Shown: piece after piece, positions 21,501 through 35,859 of the stretch
How the letters are laid out: each line of letters begins with the position of its first letter
Position numbering within the stretch: the first letter of the stretch is position 1
Assembly: GCA_002205965.3 (NCBI GenBank)
Contig: NADL03000620.1
Location: forward strand, 1,922,001-1,986,000
DNA: 64,000 nt
From: Kappaphycus alvarezii
Lineage: Eukaryota > Rhodophyta > Florideophyceae > Gigartinales > Solieriaceae
Direction: 5' to 3'
The notes under the pieces: generated by a model
Databases searched by the model: none
What the model saw: only the letters and a program-made list of their open reading frames with translations
Told to the model about the DNA's origin: nothing
Program-made: the position numbers and the translations under genes

Positions 21501-24500
21501 TCATGGTTTGAACGCAAATTCATAAGACTTAACCTTTGCAGCACTCCCAGTAAATCATCCATACTTACCCCCGTTGTAACTATAAAGATACATTACGGGA
21601 GGAAAGGATCGCTGAGTTAAAAATTGGAAAATAGAGAAACTTGTTCTCCCACTTAAACTCGCATGGCCCCAACCTAAGCTCTATAATTGAAATGCCTGTA
21701 AATTTACTTCAGCTCCCCATAGTAAAGTATTTAATTGGCTTGCATATGATGTAGATCAGTCACGGCATGTCCTTGTAAAGAAGTTAGGACTAAAAATTAG
21801 TCTAATCATTCCAGGAATTAGGGCTGATCGTTCCTCCTAATCACAAGCCCTATCTTCTGGACAAAAAAAACCGTCTACGTTAATATGAGTTCAAGCAAAC
21901 TCTGTAGACAAAAACTTGATAGTATTTCCAAATGATAACTTTCTAGATCGATTCCTAACAGTTACTATCCTCTACACTTAGATTTACTCCTAGGAATGCA
22001 GCAGTAGTGGCAATAAATATACGATAGCTGACCTAATTTGAGCCACTTCGAAAAGTATTCAACTTTGGCGAATGTCCGTACATTAGCAGTGCTTTAAAGA
22101 GTATCATCTAGAAAACAGAATTCAAAAATCCTTGATACTGTATTTCTTGATATATCAGCATCCGGGCGAAAATAGACTGGCAATAATAAAGCTTCGGTTC
22201 AAGGCTACTGAGATTCCGCAATTGAGACAAGAGTTGAGAGTGAAGATTCAGAGTTAAATTTTCTTGCTCTTGCTTTTTATAGGAAAGATACTGAGCTTCT
22301 GCATCGACATTGCCAGCTCTCCCAGTGATGTATTCCCAATGCATTGCTGAACCATAAAAATGCCGATCATGAGCAGATTAAAATATTCGAACTAGCATTG
22401 GTAAGTGAAGGTCTTTCTGACGGGAAGCTTCATAAATTTTTGACTGGATTGGGACCAAGGGAATATATTGGCTATTCTAGCAAATAAATAGTAAGTCGAA
22501 AACACTCGTAAGCTACCCTAAAGAAGCAACAGAAAGAGATTCTCCGGGTACACTTCCTTTGAACTGGGAGATCTTCCGAGAAGGGAGGGACATATTTCTT
22601 TCAAGCTTTGATATTTCAAGCCATTATGTGATCCAAAGCATGTGGAGAAGGCATTTTATTACCCGTAAAGCAAGCCTAAACCACGAAAATATCCCTCTCA
22701 CAACGCTTCCATGATAATCATTCCTTCTTATCGCGTAGATCACGCCGCTTATAGGAAAAACACCCGTATTACATTTAAATAATTTTTTTGTCGGCCCAGA
22801 ATAATTCTGTCTGCTTAGACTTGACACAGGCGACCCCTCCTGTCGCTCAAGGTAATAGAGCTTTATTATATCCTCTTACCATGGACATTACCACTGCGAA
22901 TTTTTGTTTCAAAATTAATTAAAATGTTGACGAAATTTTCGGGCAATGAGGACTCAAGGGCAACCAAAGACAGCTTTTTAAGGGTTTCACTAGTTTGAGA
23001 CACAACTCAGGGCTTATTTGAACAGGAGCGGGTTTAACGCTGAAAATACAAATAAGAAAGTCTTGTTTACCCCAAAATTTTGATCCCTTGGCCAATATAC
23101 AGTACTATAGCATTCGGAAGAGTAATCTTAGTTGTGGCTTTTTGAAGGGATGTTTGAAACCTATTGCGGGAAATTTCCGCAGAAAATTGGAGAGGCTAGT
23201 TCATGCATTTTTTGTTGTAAGTACTATAATGCGGATTTAGAATGTATCGAACAGTTTCTGGCGGCACTAAATTTCTCTCTTGCCTCGAAAAATAACAGCA
23301 CGGAACAAGTTGGTGGGACACTGCGTTATGATTAGCGGTGATACAAATTAAGCCAAATTGTGAGCATCTCGGAAAAATACTCACTCAAAGTCAATCTCTT
23401 CTTTATAGAGGTCTAGATCTCATCCATAAACATATCTCAGAGTACCAAATCCGGTTAAAGTTTTTAAAAATGAGTTTCGTGTATGACGAAAGGAGAACAA
23501 TGGATGTAAATGAACTAAAAGAACTGAAGTGACAATGTTTTATAGATTCTTAGACTTTTCTATGGAAACAACTACCAAAAAGCAGCCCATCAAAAAATAA
23601 AAAAATGGATAATACAGACAGTACATAACACAACGAACCTCACGAAATTCATGGCTTCCTTGTATTTTGAGCTTAATTTATTTGTATTTTAGCAATGCCG
23701 TACTTGACAGCTCATTGTTTACATGGATCATAATGATTTTGGAGTACAAACAGTATGCAGTTGCGAGATACTGTAAATTCTTTAGTATTTACAATAAAAT
23801 ATAATTAAAATAAACAATGAACATCGAGAAAAATACCGAATATACGCTAGAAGTTGCCATTCCCACAGACTATTCCCTGGCTTCTACATTTTTTTTCGGA
23901 ATAACTATTTTTACTGCCAGTTACTCTTGAATCAATTGATCTCTTTTCTATAAATACTGTAGTACATATTTTAACTTCGTTTTCTTTGTCGAAAATTTCT
24001 TTAAAATTATAACACCTGTAAAAACTTTTTTATGTAAATCTTGAATAGTTTTTGACATTTTTCGATTTAGGCCAACAGGTGTATATTTATTACCACCACT
24101 TCGGAGTACACTCTGTACACTTGTAACTAGGGGACCTGGATTCAATTTTGACATCAGTAAGATTATTAGAGGCTATTTTGATATGTACGCATCCACTGTA
24201 AATATCGTATACCACGTACAAAAAGCATTGCCTATATAATAATGTATAAAGCATGAAATAAACTAGTGCTGCTCAGTAATGTTTTAGTGGACTTTATTTA
24301 TATGAGCTAAATTATTTGCAATGGCATTCATTTTCAATGATTTCGAGGAATAAGTGAAGAGAATTGAAATATAGATCAAGCCTCGTGTCTTTGATCTATT
24401 TATCAGTTTAAAGGCACTAAAATACTCTGGATTGATTTATAATCACTATTTCTGTGACACTAAAAGTATCATTTACTTTACTTTTCTGAGCCGAACACTG

Positions 24501-27500
24501 TAAATGTTTATTTATAATATTTTTAGTTACTATGAGAGCCGACTGTCCTGCTGCAGTCAACAAGTATTCACTGAAAGCAAATTAGAGATCAAGCACCCCT
24601 CTAGAAAGTCAGTTATCTTCGAAATTGATATTAATTCAATGCTCAGACGTTCCACGAGCTTCAAAGAGAAGCCTTTGCCTGAAAAAATGATCATTCTGAT
24701 TTTCCTTTTCAATTTTACAAGAATTTACGAATTTGAGTTCTTATACTGCGTTTCACGCCTCATTTAGCTTCACTGCCAAAAAGTTACCCCATAAATTCAC
24801 AGTTTGTTTGATTTTTGTTAGAGCCTATGCCTCAGTTTTGATATTTAAAGTCGCTCGAATCAATTTAAAAGCCCTAGTATTCCCGTAACAGTTATCAATG
24901 AACAAAATATGAAAACAGTTCATTGTGCAAGACGGAATTAGCTTATTTTTCATTGCTGGCATCTCCATTATAATATATGAACCTCCATTTTTTAGCTTGC
25001 TTTAAAGCCAATGTAATATAATTGTGGAAATCATCCACATTATTATTTTACCTCTTGGATACTAAACTGAAGACGAACTATTAAGTGGTCTTCACGCTGG
25101 ATATTTTTATTCTTTATTCTTTATTCAAAATTACCAGTAAGGTACCTGCAACGAGAGCGTCGCACTGTCCAATGATACCGAATAAAACTACTAAACCATC
25201 AATGCCTTTCTCATTATCAACGGCCTTGATTTTCTTGTCGTTACAGAAAGTCAAGTTCTGTAAATTACTCGAATAAGCGATAAAGCTGTTTCATCAGATT
25301 AATATGCGTTAATTTCAAGGGTTAAAGCTGAGACATGTCGCTTGTTTACAAGGTGATGCGCTTTTTTGTCCTATTTATCATTCCATTTGTCATAACTCGG
25401 ATTTTTGCCGGAATCGAACCATAATCTGTTTTATTCAATTACATTAGGTATTTTATCCATGATGTCACAAATTTACGCTACGAAAAATGTTTTTTTTCGG
25501 ATCCCTTAGGACTGGTCCAAAATATTCCTAATTTTTAAGCTTGGGAGTTCTTACGGCTAATTAATGAAGTTTTGTCGAGCATATTTTCCACCGCGATTGA
25601 AAAGTAGTGCAAACTAATTATATGAAACCTATTAAATTTATCGTCGAAGCCCCATCTTTACCTTCGAATTTAGCTTAAAACCTTTGCACACAGTCGTCCA
25701 GAGACCGCTGGTTATTTTAACGGTAAATATTTATGTGATACTGCCAGTTATCACCGAATATTTAAAATGTACACAAATTCAAATAATATCTCTCAGCCAT
25801 TAGTTCTTGGTGATTTTTGCTTTTCTCTAATACGAAGCAGATATTGTAAATTATGGACGACTTTGGACTTAATTTGTCCCAATAATGATCGGATACCTCA
25901 TTCATTTAGAAGAGATCTCAGCACGCCAACAAACTGCTATTACAGGTTTTACAATAATATTTCGGTATGAGGAGTTTTCAGGGGTGAAGCGTGAAGCCAT
26001 CGAAAAAAAATCATTTGGTGGGCAGATTATTGGAACGGGATTGAGTGTCAAAGTGTTTAATCTATGTATAACTTTGAATACAGAGGTGGCTAAGAATATG
26101 AAATCATCCAGTTACCAGCTAAAGATGAAGGAAAAATTACGGGACATCTGAATGTTGGTAGTGAGGAGGACAGGTGATGTATGCATATGAAGTGATATAT
26201 GTCTCAGAATTTTAATGCCCCCTAAAATTCTTCAGTATGGAATGCTGCTTACCGATGAAGGTATTGTGCATGTGTTATTTCTCTACACTTAAAATACAGC
26301 ATAGAATGGCTCCTAACATCAACTAAAACAATTGAAATCGTATATTTGTAATTTTTGGATCATATTGTGACGTTGATTCGGAAAGTCAATAGACGTGATA
26401 TAACTAATTAATTTTCATTTGACGCATACGCTTTTGAGTTTCTAATTAATCTAGTAACTGCATGTCGATTATACACGATTACTTCACCGAAAATATTTAC
26501 GACGCCGACATAGCCCCAAACATTTCGTCAAAGTATTCAAATCTTATATTTAAACTCTCCAAATATTTAATCTTTCAGATGAAAATTTTGCATTCTCACA
26601 AAAAATGAGCAATTGTCTCTCAGGTCCAAGTATGGCGACCGTAGAAGCATAATACTTACAACCTTCAGTTGTCTTAAGTGCCTCTGATCTGTAATATTAC
26701 CAATTTTGAACAAATGAGAGTCTAGAAGGAATCTCAGATTTACAATATTAACATGTTTGAACGAAAGAGACCCAGCATTGAGTCTTCTTTGAGAAAATTT
26801 CTAACAATATTAATTGATTGGACCCTCATGTTCCGCTAGCTATATTTTTGACGTAAATACCCCGAAATATTAATTTTCACATTCTCAGTCTTCCTTCACC
26901 GGTAATATTAATTTTAGATGATATATTTGGAAGTCAGAACATGCAGTAGATGTAATTGGTAGATTACTGTTGGAGAATTTTCGTGCTTTACGAGAAGGTA
27001 TAGTTTTTTCACAATTGATGAAACAGAATAGTATGTCAATATTATTACGCTTTCCAGACGTGATAGTATTTTTCAAGAAGATTGGAGATTTCATTGTAGG
27101 TGATATTTTAATACTGAAAGTTTTTACAATAGATATAGAAATGGAGTATTCAGTATCCATTTGATTATTTTGGTCTATACAACTAGATTTATTTTTGGAT
27201 ACATCGCGAAATAAAATATTAACTTGGCTCATGGGCACAGAAATAGTTTCTGTTTTCTGAGGAGAAATTAGGAAGTATAATATAAAAACATTTACTCGGA
27301 AAATCGTAAAAATATTAATTGAATGCAACAAAATTTGGTTGAGGGGCTCCAGAAAATTAAGGAAAAGGGAGAATAAAGAAGAATGGTATTTTAACAATAT
27401 ACTACTTTCAAGGATTACTCATGCAATCTCAGGTGGAGATCAGGGCTTGCATTCGCAGAAACGTCTTCATTAACCACATTCTTTTCTCTGTGTAGGCAAT

Positions 27501-29538
27501 ATTATTTGATTTCCCATTGGATTTTAAATATAGATGGAGAATCAAAAAGAGAACGTCAAATTCAAGCGCTGATCAGGGGCAAGGTACTTGATTATCTCAT
27601 CTGGAAGCATCCTTTGATTCTGGATAATGAATAAAAATTAAGGAATCAAAAGTTTTGTTCTTGTGGAGAATCTAGGCACAGTGGTTGCTCCTCAGAAGAA
27701 TACTGCGACTTTTTTGCGCTTATTCAGGCTATGAATAGCCATTAGAAATTATTCGGGGTCTTTATGGGTGCGGCATATTATAGGTTTGCTGCACTATTTA
27801 CGAAAGCATTTTTTTAGCCTAGCAAACGAGATCGTGAGTGAATGATTTTCCTGTTACTTTCCTTTGCGAACACAGGGAGCATGTTTACTTCTTTTGAGGA
27901 AGGTAAAGGAGACTTTTTGCGTCATTAAAAGTGGGAGGAGCAAGGCGGAATTGAACTATTAATAGAAAGGATAGCGGCTGGGAAGGGTGGAAAATTCCAA
28001 ATCTGTACTAATATGCAGATGAAAATTTAGGAAACAGTATTTTCGAGCCACTGGTGTTCATTTGAATTTGACAACGTTCTTTGAAATGGGGCTTGTATAA
28101 CGAATATTCAAGGAGTACTATTTATGATTAACATTTGGGCGTTCCCATTTGGAGAAAGCAAGGATAGTTCAAGATATTGATAGCATAAAATTGCGGGGGT
28201 TGTTGAAAACGGTGGAAACTGACAGTAGTAATCCCATTTCCCTATCTTCTTTGTAGTACTATAAAGGTAATTGTATTTACGACTGGTACGCGAACACAAT
28301 GTAGATGAAGAATTTACAAGAAATCAGATATTTTTCTTCAAATGAATTGCATTGGTTTCTTTCATACCCAAAATAGGAACATAATCTATGCAAATAAATT
28401 TTAGTACGAAAAATGCTCAGTGGAAGGAACGCAATATTACGAAAGAACAGGAATATGCAAGATAGGTTATTATAATAGGTCAGAAAGTTCCGAGAAATGC
28501 TCAGAAATACCTTTCTATGCCCATTTTAAGTCATTCGTCGTTACTTTCTGGCTATCTGGTCTAGCTCAAAGAGGGGTACAGTAATAAACGCTAGTATCAT
28601 ACTTCGGAAGAATTAATAGATCAGGACAAATAGGGTAAGTTAAGAGCTGTAATTCTGGAATCGGAGCATTCTCTTAAAAAATGTAATAAATAGCAAAACA
28701 TCCAGACGCGCTGATACAGCTAAAACGGATATGGGTGAAGAATATTTTAGGACTAATACTCAGAGCTGAAATAGTTGAATTGAAAAATCATTATTCGCAT
28801 GCTGATATACGCAACTTAAGGTGAAGAGATCAGAAAATATCCGTGAAAGTAAGATATTTCTAGTATTAGGTCAGCGGAGCTTTAAATGTTTTAAAGGGTT
28901 GGTCTAAAGCTGTATTTCGCATCATGGATGCTTACTTTTTCCACGTAATGAAAGCACGGGTTGAGCAATATCCATTGACTCTATCGCTTTTTGTCACCAA
29001 AACAAAAAGTTTAGTTTCAGTCATCGCAATTACTATAATCAGATCAGTTATCTTCGCCGATGAAACTTCCTCAGTTTCAAAATCGCTTTCATTCCCCTTT
29101 ATTTTGACCCTCGAGTCCTTTCATTTATTCATGTTCGATACAGCGATTTTGTAAGCCAAATGGGTGTAAATTTCAGCCTTTTATAAACCAAATATGCGTG
29201 AATATCTGCTCTGAACTTCCATGCAGATATTAACAAAAAGTTGTTTTAAATAGAATTCCGAATATTTGAATCACCATTAGTCTGTGATCGCCAGTTTCAA
29301 CCAGTGCAGTAATAACTAATTCTGGTCATCAATATCCATTTCAAACTATCTAAAATTTCCATTTTTATGTCAGAAGCTTCTATCTATATGTCTCCGATCT
29401 TCTGCGGATCCCTGTAGCAATTTGGAGCCTATGAGCACACCCAGTTCAGCATCTGTACAATTTGGAGAACGCAAGCCCGTAACTCGCCCTACTTCAATAT
29501 GGATACTGTAATAGCTTATAGCTTTGCGCTTCCTATTC
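21500..29538. other. AT-rich, stop-dense block without recognisable genes
   Basis: Composition falls sharply in GC after about 21.5 kb and stop codons are dense in all six frames. The longest open frame, 26885-27397 on minus (170 codons), has a simple Ile/Ser/Asn/Lys-rich composition with no motif and is probably chance. The words AATATTA and TAATATTA recur irregularly at about 26.69-27.40 kb. The block may be heterochromatic or decayed repeat sequence. No centromere- or origin-specific signal can be claimed. Confidence 0.5.
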
Positions 29539-29808
29539 GTGTTAAATTAAGTGGCAAGGAACGTTGCTGTGAGGGCACTGGAGACGTACGGAAAGGTTCG
29601 GGGGGTTTTGATGCAAAGGCCACGCTGCAGCAGCCGTCATGTCCAATGCGGCCTGCTTGATGGCTGGCCTGAAGGTAGCATTTTAGGGAGCGTAGTTCCT
29701 TCCCCATTACGATGTCGGTATATACTTTTTGAGTCGATTGTGGTTGTCTGGAAAACCATGGGATAGATCGGATATACCTTCCAAGAGTAAAACACCCAAA
29801 CGTTTCCC
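29539..29808 (+). mobile_element. LINE A copy 2: 5'-truncated, 270 bp
   Basis: It begins within the last codons of the LINE A ORF (equivalent to about 13940 in copy 1) and runs through the same 3' untranslated region to CGTTTCCC. By eye it differs from copy 1 at roughly ten positions, including a one-base insertion in the coding part. CTTCCTATTC at 29529-29538 and CTTCCTACTC at 29809-29818 are a likely 10-bp target-site duplication (9 of 10). It lies in AT-rich sequence, so it is clearly a later arrival. Confidence 0.85.
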
Positions 29809-29819
29809 CTTCCTACTCA

Positions 29820-32800
29820 ATTTGAATTTCAATTTATTTGCTAAAAATCTTTGAAAACTCTATCTGTCTTTCTATTCAATGCAATTGCATCGCATTAATC
29901 GCAAACTCACATAAATCTCTGCATATCCACTAAGCTTTATCGGATATTAAGACTTCATACCCATCAATATCACCTTAGACTGGACTCCAGTAAAGATGAT
30001 TACATGGACTTCAACCCCATTTCTTACATTTTACTGCATTCAAGAGTACCATTTTCCACCACCTGTCAAGCTGATGAACATTTTCCAACACTCATGGCCT
30101 CAACATATTTCTACAGGTATCTCCGCTATTTTCCCTCCGTTGGTTCCATCACTGCTTCCGATACTGTAGCCCTCGAAAAATTTCTCTCACTTGAAGTCTA
30201 CTGTCCAACCCAGACCTTCTACACATGCTAATCCTTCTTAAAGGATTAGCTGAATTTACCGCCTCAAGTGTTTCATATTAGCAGCGCAATCTCTTCCCAC
30301 GCACGTCCACTTTTGACTTAGTCTCCACTCTCATCGCATGGCTCGACCTTATTATAACAGCCTTTGTGCTCCTCTACGGTACAAGCTGATGCTATTTCTG
30401 CCTCAAGGCGACTTCAAAGCTCAATGTTGAGATATGAAAGAATATTTCAACCCAAAACTGCTGTATTCGCAATTATTTCCCCCGTCTACCTGCCTCTCGT
30501 TTAAGCTTCAGTATCATTGCCTCTCAAGTCCCTTTGCTTACGCCTGTTGGGTTCAGCAAAAATTACACCGAACCACTAGTAGACTACAATCCGCCTACTG
30601 CGGCGACGCTCTGCTTTTGTAGGCAGGACGTACATTTCATAAGAAAAGTCCAAAATAATGATTTGTTCAAATAGACAATTTTCGGATCCAAGGATCGCGC
30701 CAGCACGTACCGGATGTTTTCTAGTATTTTCTTTCAGTTGCCAATCTGTGTTAAATATTCAATGATTATTTAGTACGCACGATCAATCACCAAGCATTGC
30801 TGTAGTTTTTCGCTATTGCAAACTTATTCCTCTTGATCTTGGTCATCAGCTTGACTATTTTCAGCTCCACCATCTTCCTTGGCGTCAGACACTCCGTGTA
30901 TAAGATCCCTTAATTTGACTTTCGCATTGACGTTGTCTTTTTAGCTTGGTTCAGCAGTTTCCAGGCAGATAATTGTAGCTTACTTTTCGTACTCGGTGGT
31001 ACAGCACTCCATACTCTCCATAGTCTGAACAGAGGAGTCAAAATCGAAGCCTCAGCTTTCATTATGCACGTTTACGCCATGTTCGGGGAAGCGATGTAAT
31101 CAATTTTGAGCTACTTCACAGGATCAGATTTTATATTCCTCCTTTGCCTATTAACATGCAGTACGAACTTAAAAGTTGTAAAAATACTGACAAATAATGT
31201 ATATAATGTCAAAATTGCACTGGAAAGGCGCAACTGTATTTTCCCTTCAACCATGTGATTACTATTTTATATGAGAGTTGTACTTTTTTATTGTTGGGGG
31301 AAAGAAATAAGCACTGCAATTTTGAGAAGCCTACAGTTAGTGATCTTTTGTGCGGATAATTCATCGATCAGTAATAAAATATTGCTGTCTTCATCGCTTC
31401 TAACGTACTGATGTACAATAATTTAACTTCCAATTAAACAAATATTCTCCCATATTTGCGTTTTTGCTGGTGAATTATTCACAGACAAGCTCTTGATATG
31501 AATTTATTGAACTCCGCAAGGTTCAGAGTTTGCCTCACGACCAAGGGTGGAATTGTCTTGAAACTTTTTAAGTTTAAGTTTCCATATAGGAGGTTGCTAA
31601 GAGAATAAATCGAGCTGTTCATCGTCGCAAATATTCTGAGGTAGAAAGTTCATCTTTGAAAGACGAATTTTTGGCAACTTGCTCTATACAGCGCCAAAAT
31701 CTGAACGCTGAGCCTCGCCGTAGCCTCTTATTTAAAGAATGCCGAGTATGTTCTTGAATATCTCTCTACAGAACTTCAGAATTGTGAGCTCGATTTTCTA
31801 GTTGAGATTTAAGGAAAATTTTCCCTCATCCGTTAATTTTTGGCTGCTATTTTCTAATTTACCTTTTAGCATGGTTCCAAAGTCGCTGATCATTCATTTA
31901 AATATTCGAATGGCCTTACATATTTCCGGATCTACATTGTTTCTCATGCGCTATATGTTGATGTTGGTTGACACAGGTAAATTTTGTATCATTTCATCTT
32001 TAATCACAACTTCAGTGATTCTAGAAAGATCAGACACATGCTGTTGCACTATGGACTACTTTACTCATATATTGAGAGCTGCTAGCTCCAGTTTCAAATA
32101 TATTCGCTTCTTGTTAAGGTAAATATCAAAGATAACTTTCTTTTGGCGTAGCGTCTCTGCTAAACGGCGTTCTTTAATAGCAGAGATATTTATATTTCCA
32201 TTTGGCTCTGAAATATTGGTTGTTAAGATATTTAGCGCGTATTCTTTTTGTACAGTACATACTAGCGGAATTTAACTCAAACAGTTCGTATATTTGAATT
32301 TTGACTCGAATATGTGAATTTTGAATTCTTAAATTTTCAGTAATTACGTGGTTTCAAGTGCGTATGTTTCTCAAATTGAATATGAGTTTTAAGTATTCAT
32401 TCAAAAACAATATTTTTGCTTACATGGATTGCCTTTCGTTTTAGGCCGAAAAATGAATACTTTTTTCGAAAGAACGAAATTATATCCCTAAAGAGCTACT
32501 GTGCTAAATGTGCATGATGTATTTATTTTGGTGTAACTGTATCTGTGTAACGCAAACGATACAAACGCTTTTCTACCATGGAAGTTGATTAGTCAGAAAC
32601 TAGACATTTTTTCATTCATTCAGCACAATAATTTTAAGTTCAGGGGTTTGAAATATTTTTTATTTGTACCAAGATCATATAATAATTAGTACGCTGTCGT
32701 GAAAGGTTTCCCCGACTTTCAATTATTTTTTCCATTTGAGTACTGTTTAAAAACTCCTACAGAGTACTATATTTTTCTTAATTCTAGATCTACTACCTGT

Positions 32801-34100
32801 ATCATTGACTCCTTAAATGATCGTAAAATTGCATTGTACTACACAATTGATTGTATCTCAATCTTCTCGTTTGAATTAATTAATTTGTTGGAATTAATTA
32901 CAAGAATCTTTTTGTAAATATAATCGAAATTTCTCCTTCTATTTCAACATTAAGCTAGTCATGCATTCGTAAACATAGAATGATTCAGCTTTATCCTGAC
33001 TAATTTTAAGTAATGAGAAATCGATACGCCTGCAAGGAAAATGTGCTCTAGCGAATGTACAAAATTATTCCATATTTACAAAAACTTAATGAAATACAAA
33101 CTAGCTGAAAAAAATTAATCGGAAATATGAATATTTGTTATTCAATGTTATCATCGACGTTGACGCCAATATATTATTGCAAAAATAATTTCAATACCTT
33201 TACAGTTGCGCGCTACACCTCTAACTCCAACTATAACTAGCGGACCTACTTGAACTCATTAAATACCCTTAAGCTTCCGTTTTGGTCCTAAAAGTTCATT
33301 TGATCATTTTTCTTTCCTCACTCTTCCCAATATAGAACAACTCTTATCCCTCTTTTACAATGAATGGAATCCATTCCAGCCTTCTTCCGATCGGGGACAT
33401 GGATCTTCTCTTCAATGTTTCTATTAAAATTGAACAGGGCCTCCAAATTTATTTGAATGAGAAAATGGCATCACGTAAATAAAATCTTAATTAATAAGAA
33501 GAAGGACATAGAATATTCAATTCTTTTTGTCCATCTTTTATTGGAAGTTTAAGCTGACGAGAAGGTTCTTGAAGAGTTTACAGACGAAATTACGGGCCTA
33601 TGAGACGAAAAAGTGCCTTCGCTTTCCACTTATGAGGAGAAGGGATAAAAATAGAAGGAAAAATATCGTAAGACTATTCCGGAAGAGTAAATTGATAACT
33701 ATGGGATTGACATTCTGGAAGATAACATAACCCATTATTAATTCTGTTATTATATTGATAAATATTACAATGTTCTTAAGGAGTATACGGGAAAGCCCGA
33801 ATTTTTCGAGGATAGCTGTCTAGATTTTAGGGCGTTTCGGATACTTTTGGATTAATTTACGGTTTATATAGGGTGGAAACAATTGAAATTAATAAAACGA
33901 ATTTAGCAACTTTTTCATCTCTGCGTATATTTGTGCTACAGTAGTCTCCTAGCTTTCAAAAAGTACTGGAAAGGCGCGACAATAATTCGGAAAGAGTGGC
34001 GTTTGGCCCACGGCATGTTTATTACATGTCTGCATTATTGAGAAATCCAAATGGTGGATCTAAAAACTAGCGCTACTAGTAACGTAGTCCGGATTATCAG
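29820..34100. other. AT-rich block, no supported gene
   Basis: Only short frames are present. A slightly C-richer part at about 30000-30650 has + strand frames with more protein-like composition (for example 30004-30231 and 30434-30622). No domain was recognised in it. The rest is AT-rich and stop-dense. Confidence 0.4.
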
Positions 34101-35300
34101 TACAAGATGAAAATAAAGTCTAAATGGTTCATACTGTTTGTTAAACTAGAGTTTAGAACAGCAAGAGACAGTATAAAATCATGTCAGCACCGTTTAGGAA
34201 AATGGAGGCCTTTAACTCGTCCATTTCGACAAAAAAGACACATTTCTTCATTACACGGTTTAAACACAGGCCTGAGTGACTTTTTCCATTGATTTGCCTT
34301 TCCTTTATACTTTCTTCAGAAAATCCTTTGGTATTCGTTCATTTCGCTACGTTTATTACATTTGTGTTACCAAAGATCAAATGATGTCACACTATAATAC
34401 GTCACCGATGAATCGTTTTCACAATTATTTACTTCGTGTTTTGCGTTTTATGTCATTTCCTAAAGTGCGGGCACATGTTCCGTTAGGAATTGAGGCGAGT
34501 GATGGTAAGCTTGCATTGTAAAGGGTTACTATTGTGCCCACTTCACCATAGAAAACTGTCTGGAGTCCAGCCATCAGCAGGCAGCATTAGACATTGAAGT
34601 ATTAGCTGTTAAAAGTTCTCTGCAAAAGATCAGGTGTCAGTAAAACGTATTTTTGGCTAGAACATAAACCTCTACACTTCCCGTTTCAGAAGCTCTAGAC
34701 CTGAATCTTGCCCCGATTGGTGAAGTGAACTGTTTTCAGGACTTTAGAACTCGCTCACCAATCCCAGATAGATGCTCCGGGTAAAAATATTCTTGGGGAA
34801 AAGAAACCACTATTGCTATTATAAGGGAACTTCAATTATATAAATTTACCGCTTGAGTGTCATATGTATGGTTTAAGGATTCGCTTTCGCGTAAAGAAGC
34901 TAATACCTGTGGTTCTGAAATTTAGTATTTGAAATTAACTGTGCTGAGATTGACAAGTAGTCGAAATCATTGAGTACACTACGTCGACAATTACCACAAG
35001 GGAAGGCTTTTACTTTCGGATTCAGATATGCTTGCGACTTGCACCTTCTCGCTCTCGATAACTCATCAAGCTGTTTCAGACGCCATGGAGAAAATGGATG
35101 ATATCTTTATATTTGGCCTTCAATAGACGAAAGGTTTAAATGCGTAATTTAATATTGAAACTATCGCGTCGGAAATTTTATTCATCTGCTTAGCATCCTC
35201 AAAGAAGAATTCCATGCTTCCTGGTACGCTCGAGGTTCGAATGCTGAATGCGACGCAAAAAGGTATACTAGAAAATTTTGGCAAGAAGGCGATTTAGGGA
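34100..35300 (+). mobile_element. Weak Gypsy-like pol fossil
   Basis: Around 34530-34720 the + strand has a stretch resembling the RNase H region of Gypsy (Ty3) elements, including a short segment like the box that carries H-K-P-L. Neighbouring sequence may be further pol remnant. It is heavily broken and looks old. No LTRs were identified. Confidence 0.25.
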
Positions 35301-35694
35301 TTGAAAGATAACGTGGTTACCTTTATTAGTCCAAAACGCACACCTCCAAAACTATCTCGGTTCTCAGCTCCCCGAACAGTCGCAGTTGACGCACCCTTGG
35401 GGAAAACGTGAGGTTGATTTACTGCGATGGAAAAATAGGTTGCAGCCCTAAAAAGTTAGGCGGCACAGCGATGTCGAGGGATCTTCTTTAAAACGAAGAG
35501 TGAAGGCGCTACGGACCAAGTTCCAAAAAGCAGCCATTAGTCCTGCCAACAGGCACGCCGTGTTCGCAGCAACCTGTAACGTGACATGTCTTTATGACAG
35601 GATGGCCCTCATCTTTGGAATTTGGTCCCGTCGCTCGGTTTGCAACAAACTGGGCCAACTCCGTCAGAAGGGAAATACTTCAGTGTGCAAACAG

Positions 35695-35858
35695 CGGCCT
35701 GCTTGATGGCTGACCTAAAGGTGCCTTCTAGGGAGCGTAGTTCCTCCCCCATTTACTGTGTCCGCATGTATCGTTGAGTCGATTTTGGTTTTCTGTGAAA
35801 AGTTAAGGATAGATCGAATATATCTTCCAACAGTAAAAACACCCCAAACTTCCCCCCA
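35695..35858 (+). mobile_element. LINE A copy 3: diverged 3' end
   Basis: It shares GGCCTGCTTGATGGCTGACC, then AGGGAGCGTAGTTCCT, TTGAGTCGATTTTGG, AGGATAGATCGAATATATCT and a final AAACTTCCCCCC with the other LINE A tails. It carries more substitutions than copies 1 and 2, so it is older or from a sister subfamily. No clear target-site duplication was found. Sequence at 35500-35690 directly upstream is coding-like but does not match the LINE A ORF end seen in copy 1. Confidence 0.75.
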
Positions 35859-35859
35859 G

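Noticed and set aside
26885-27397. 170-codon minus-strand ORF in AT-rich sequence
   Set aside because: Ile/Ser/Asn/Lys-biased composition, no motif and no neighbours. It is probably a chance ORF.
35500-35706. 68-codon ORF before LINE A copy 3 as part of LINE A
   Set aside because: It does not match the C-terminal coding sequence of copies 1 and 2, so it was not included in the element.
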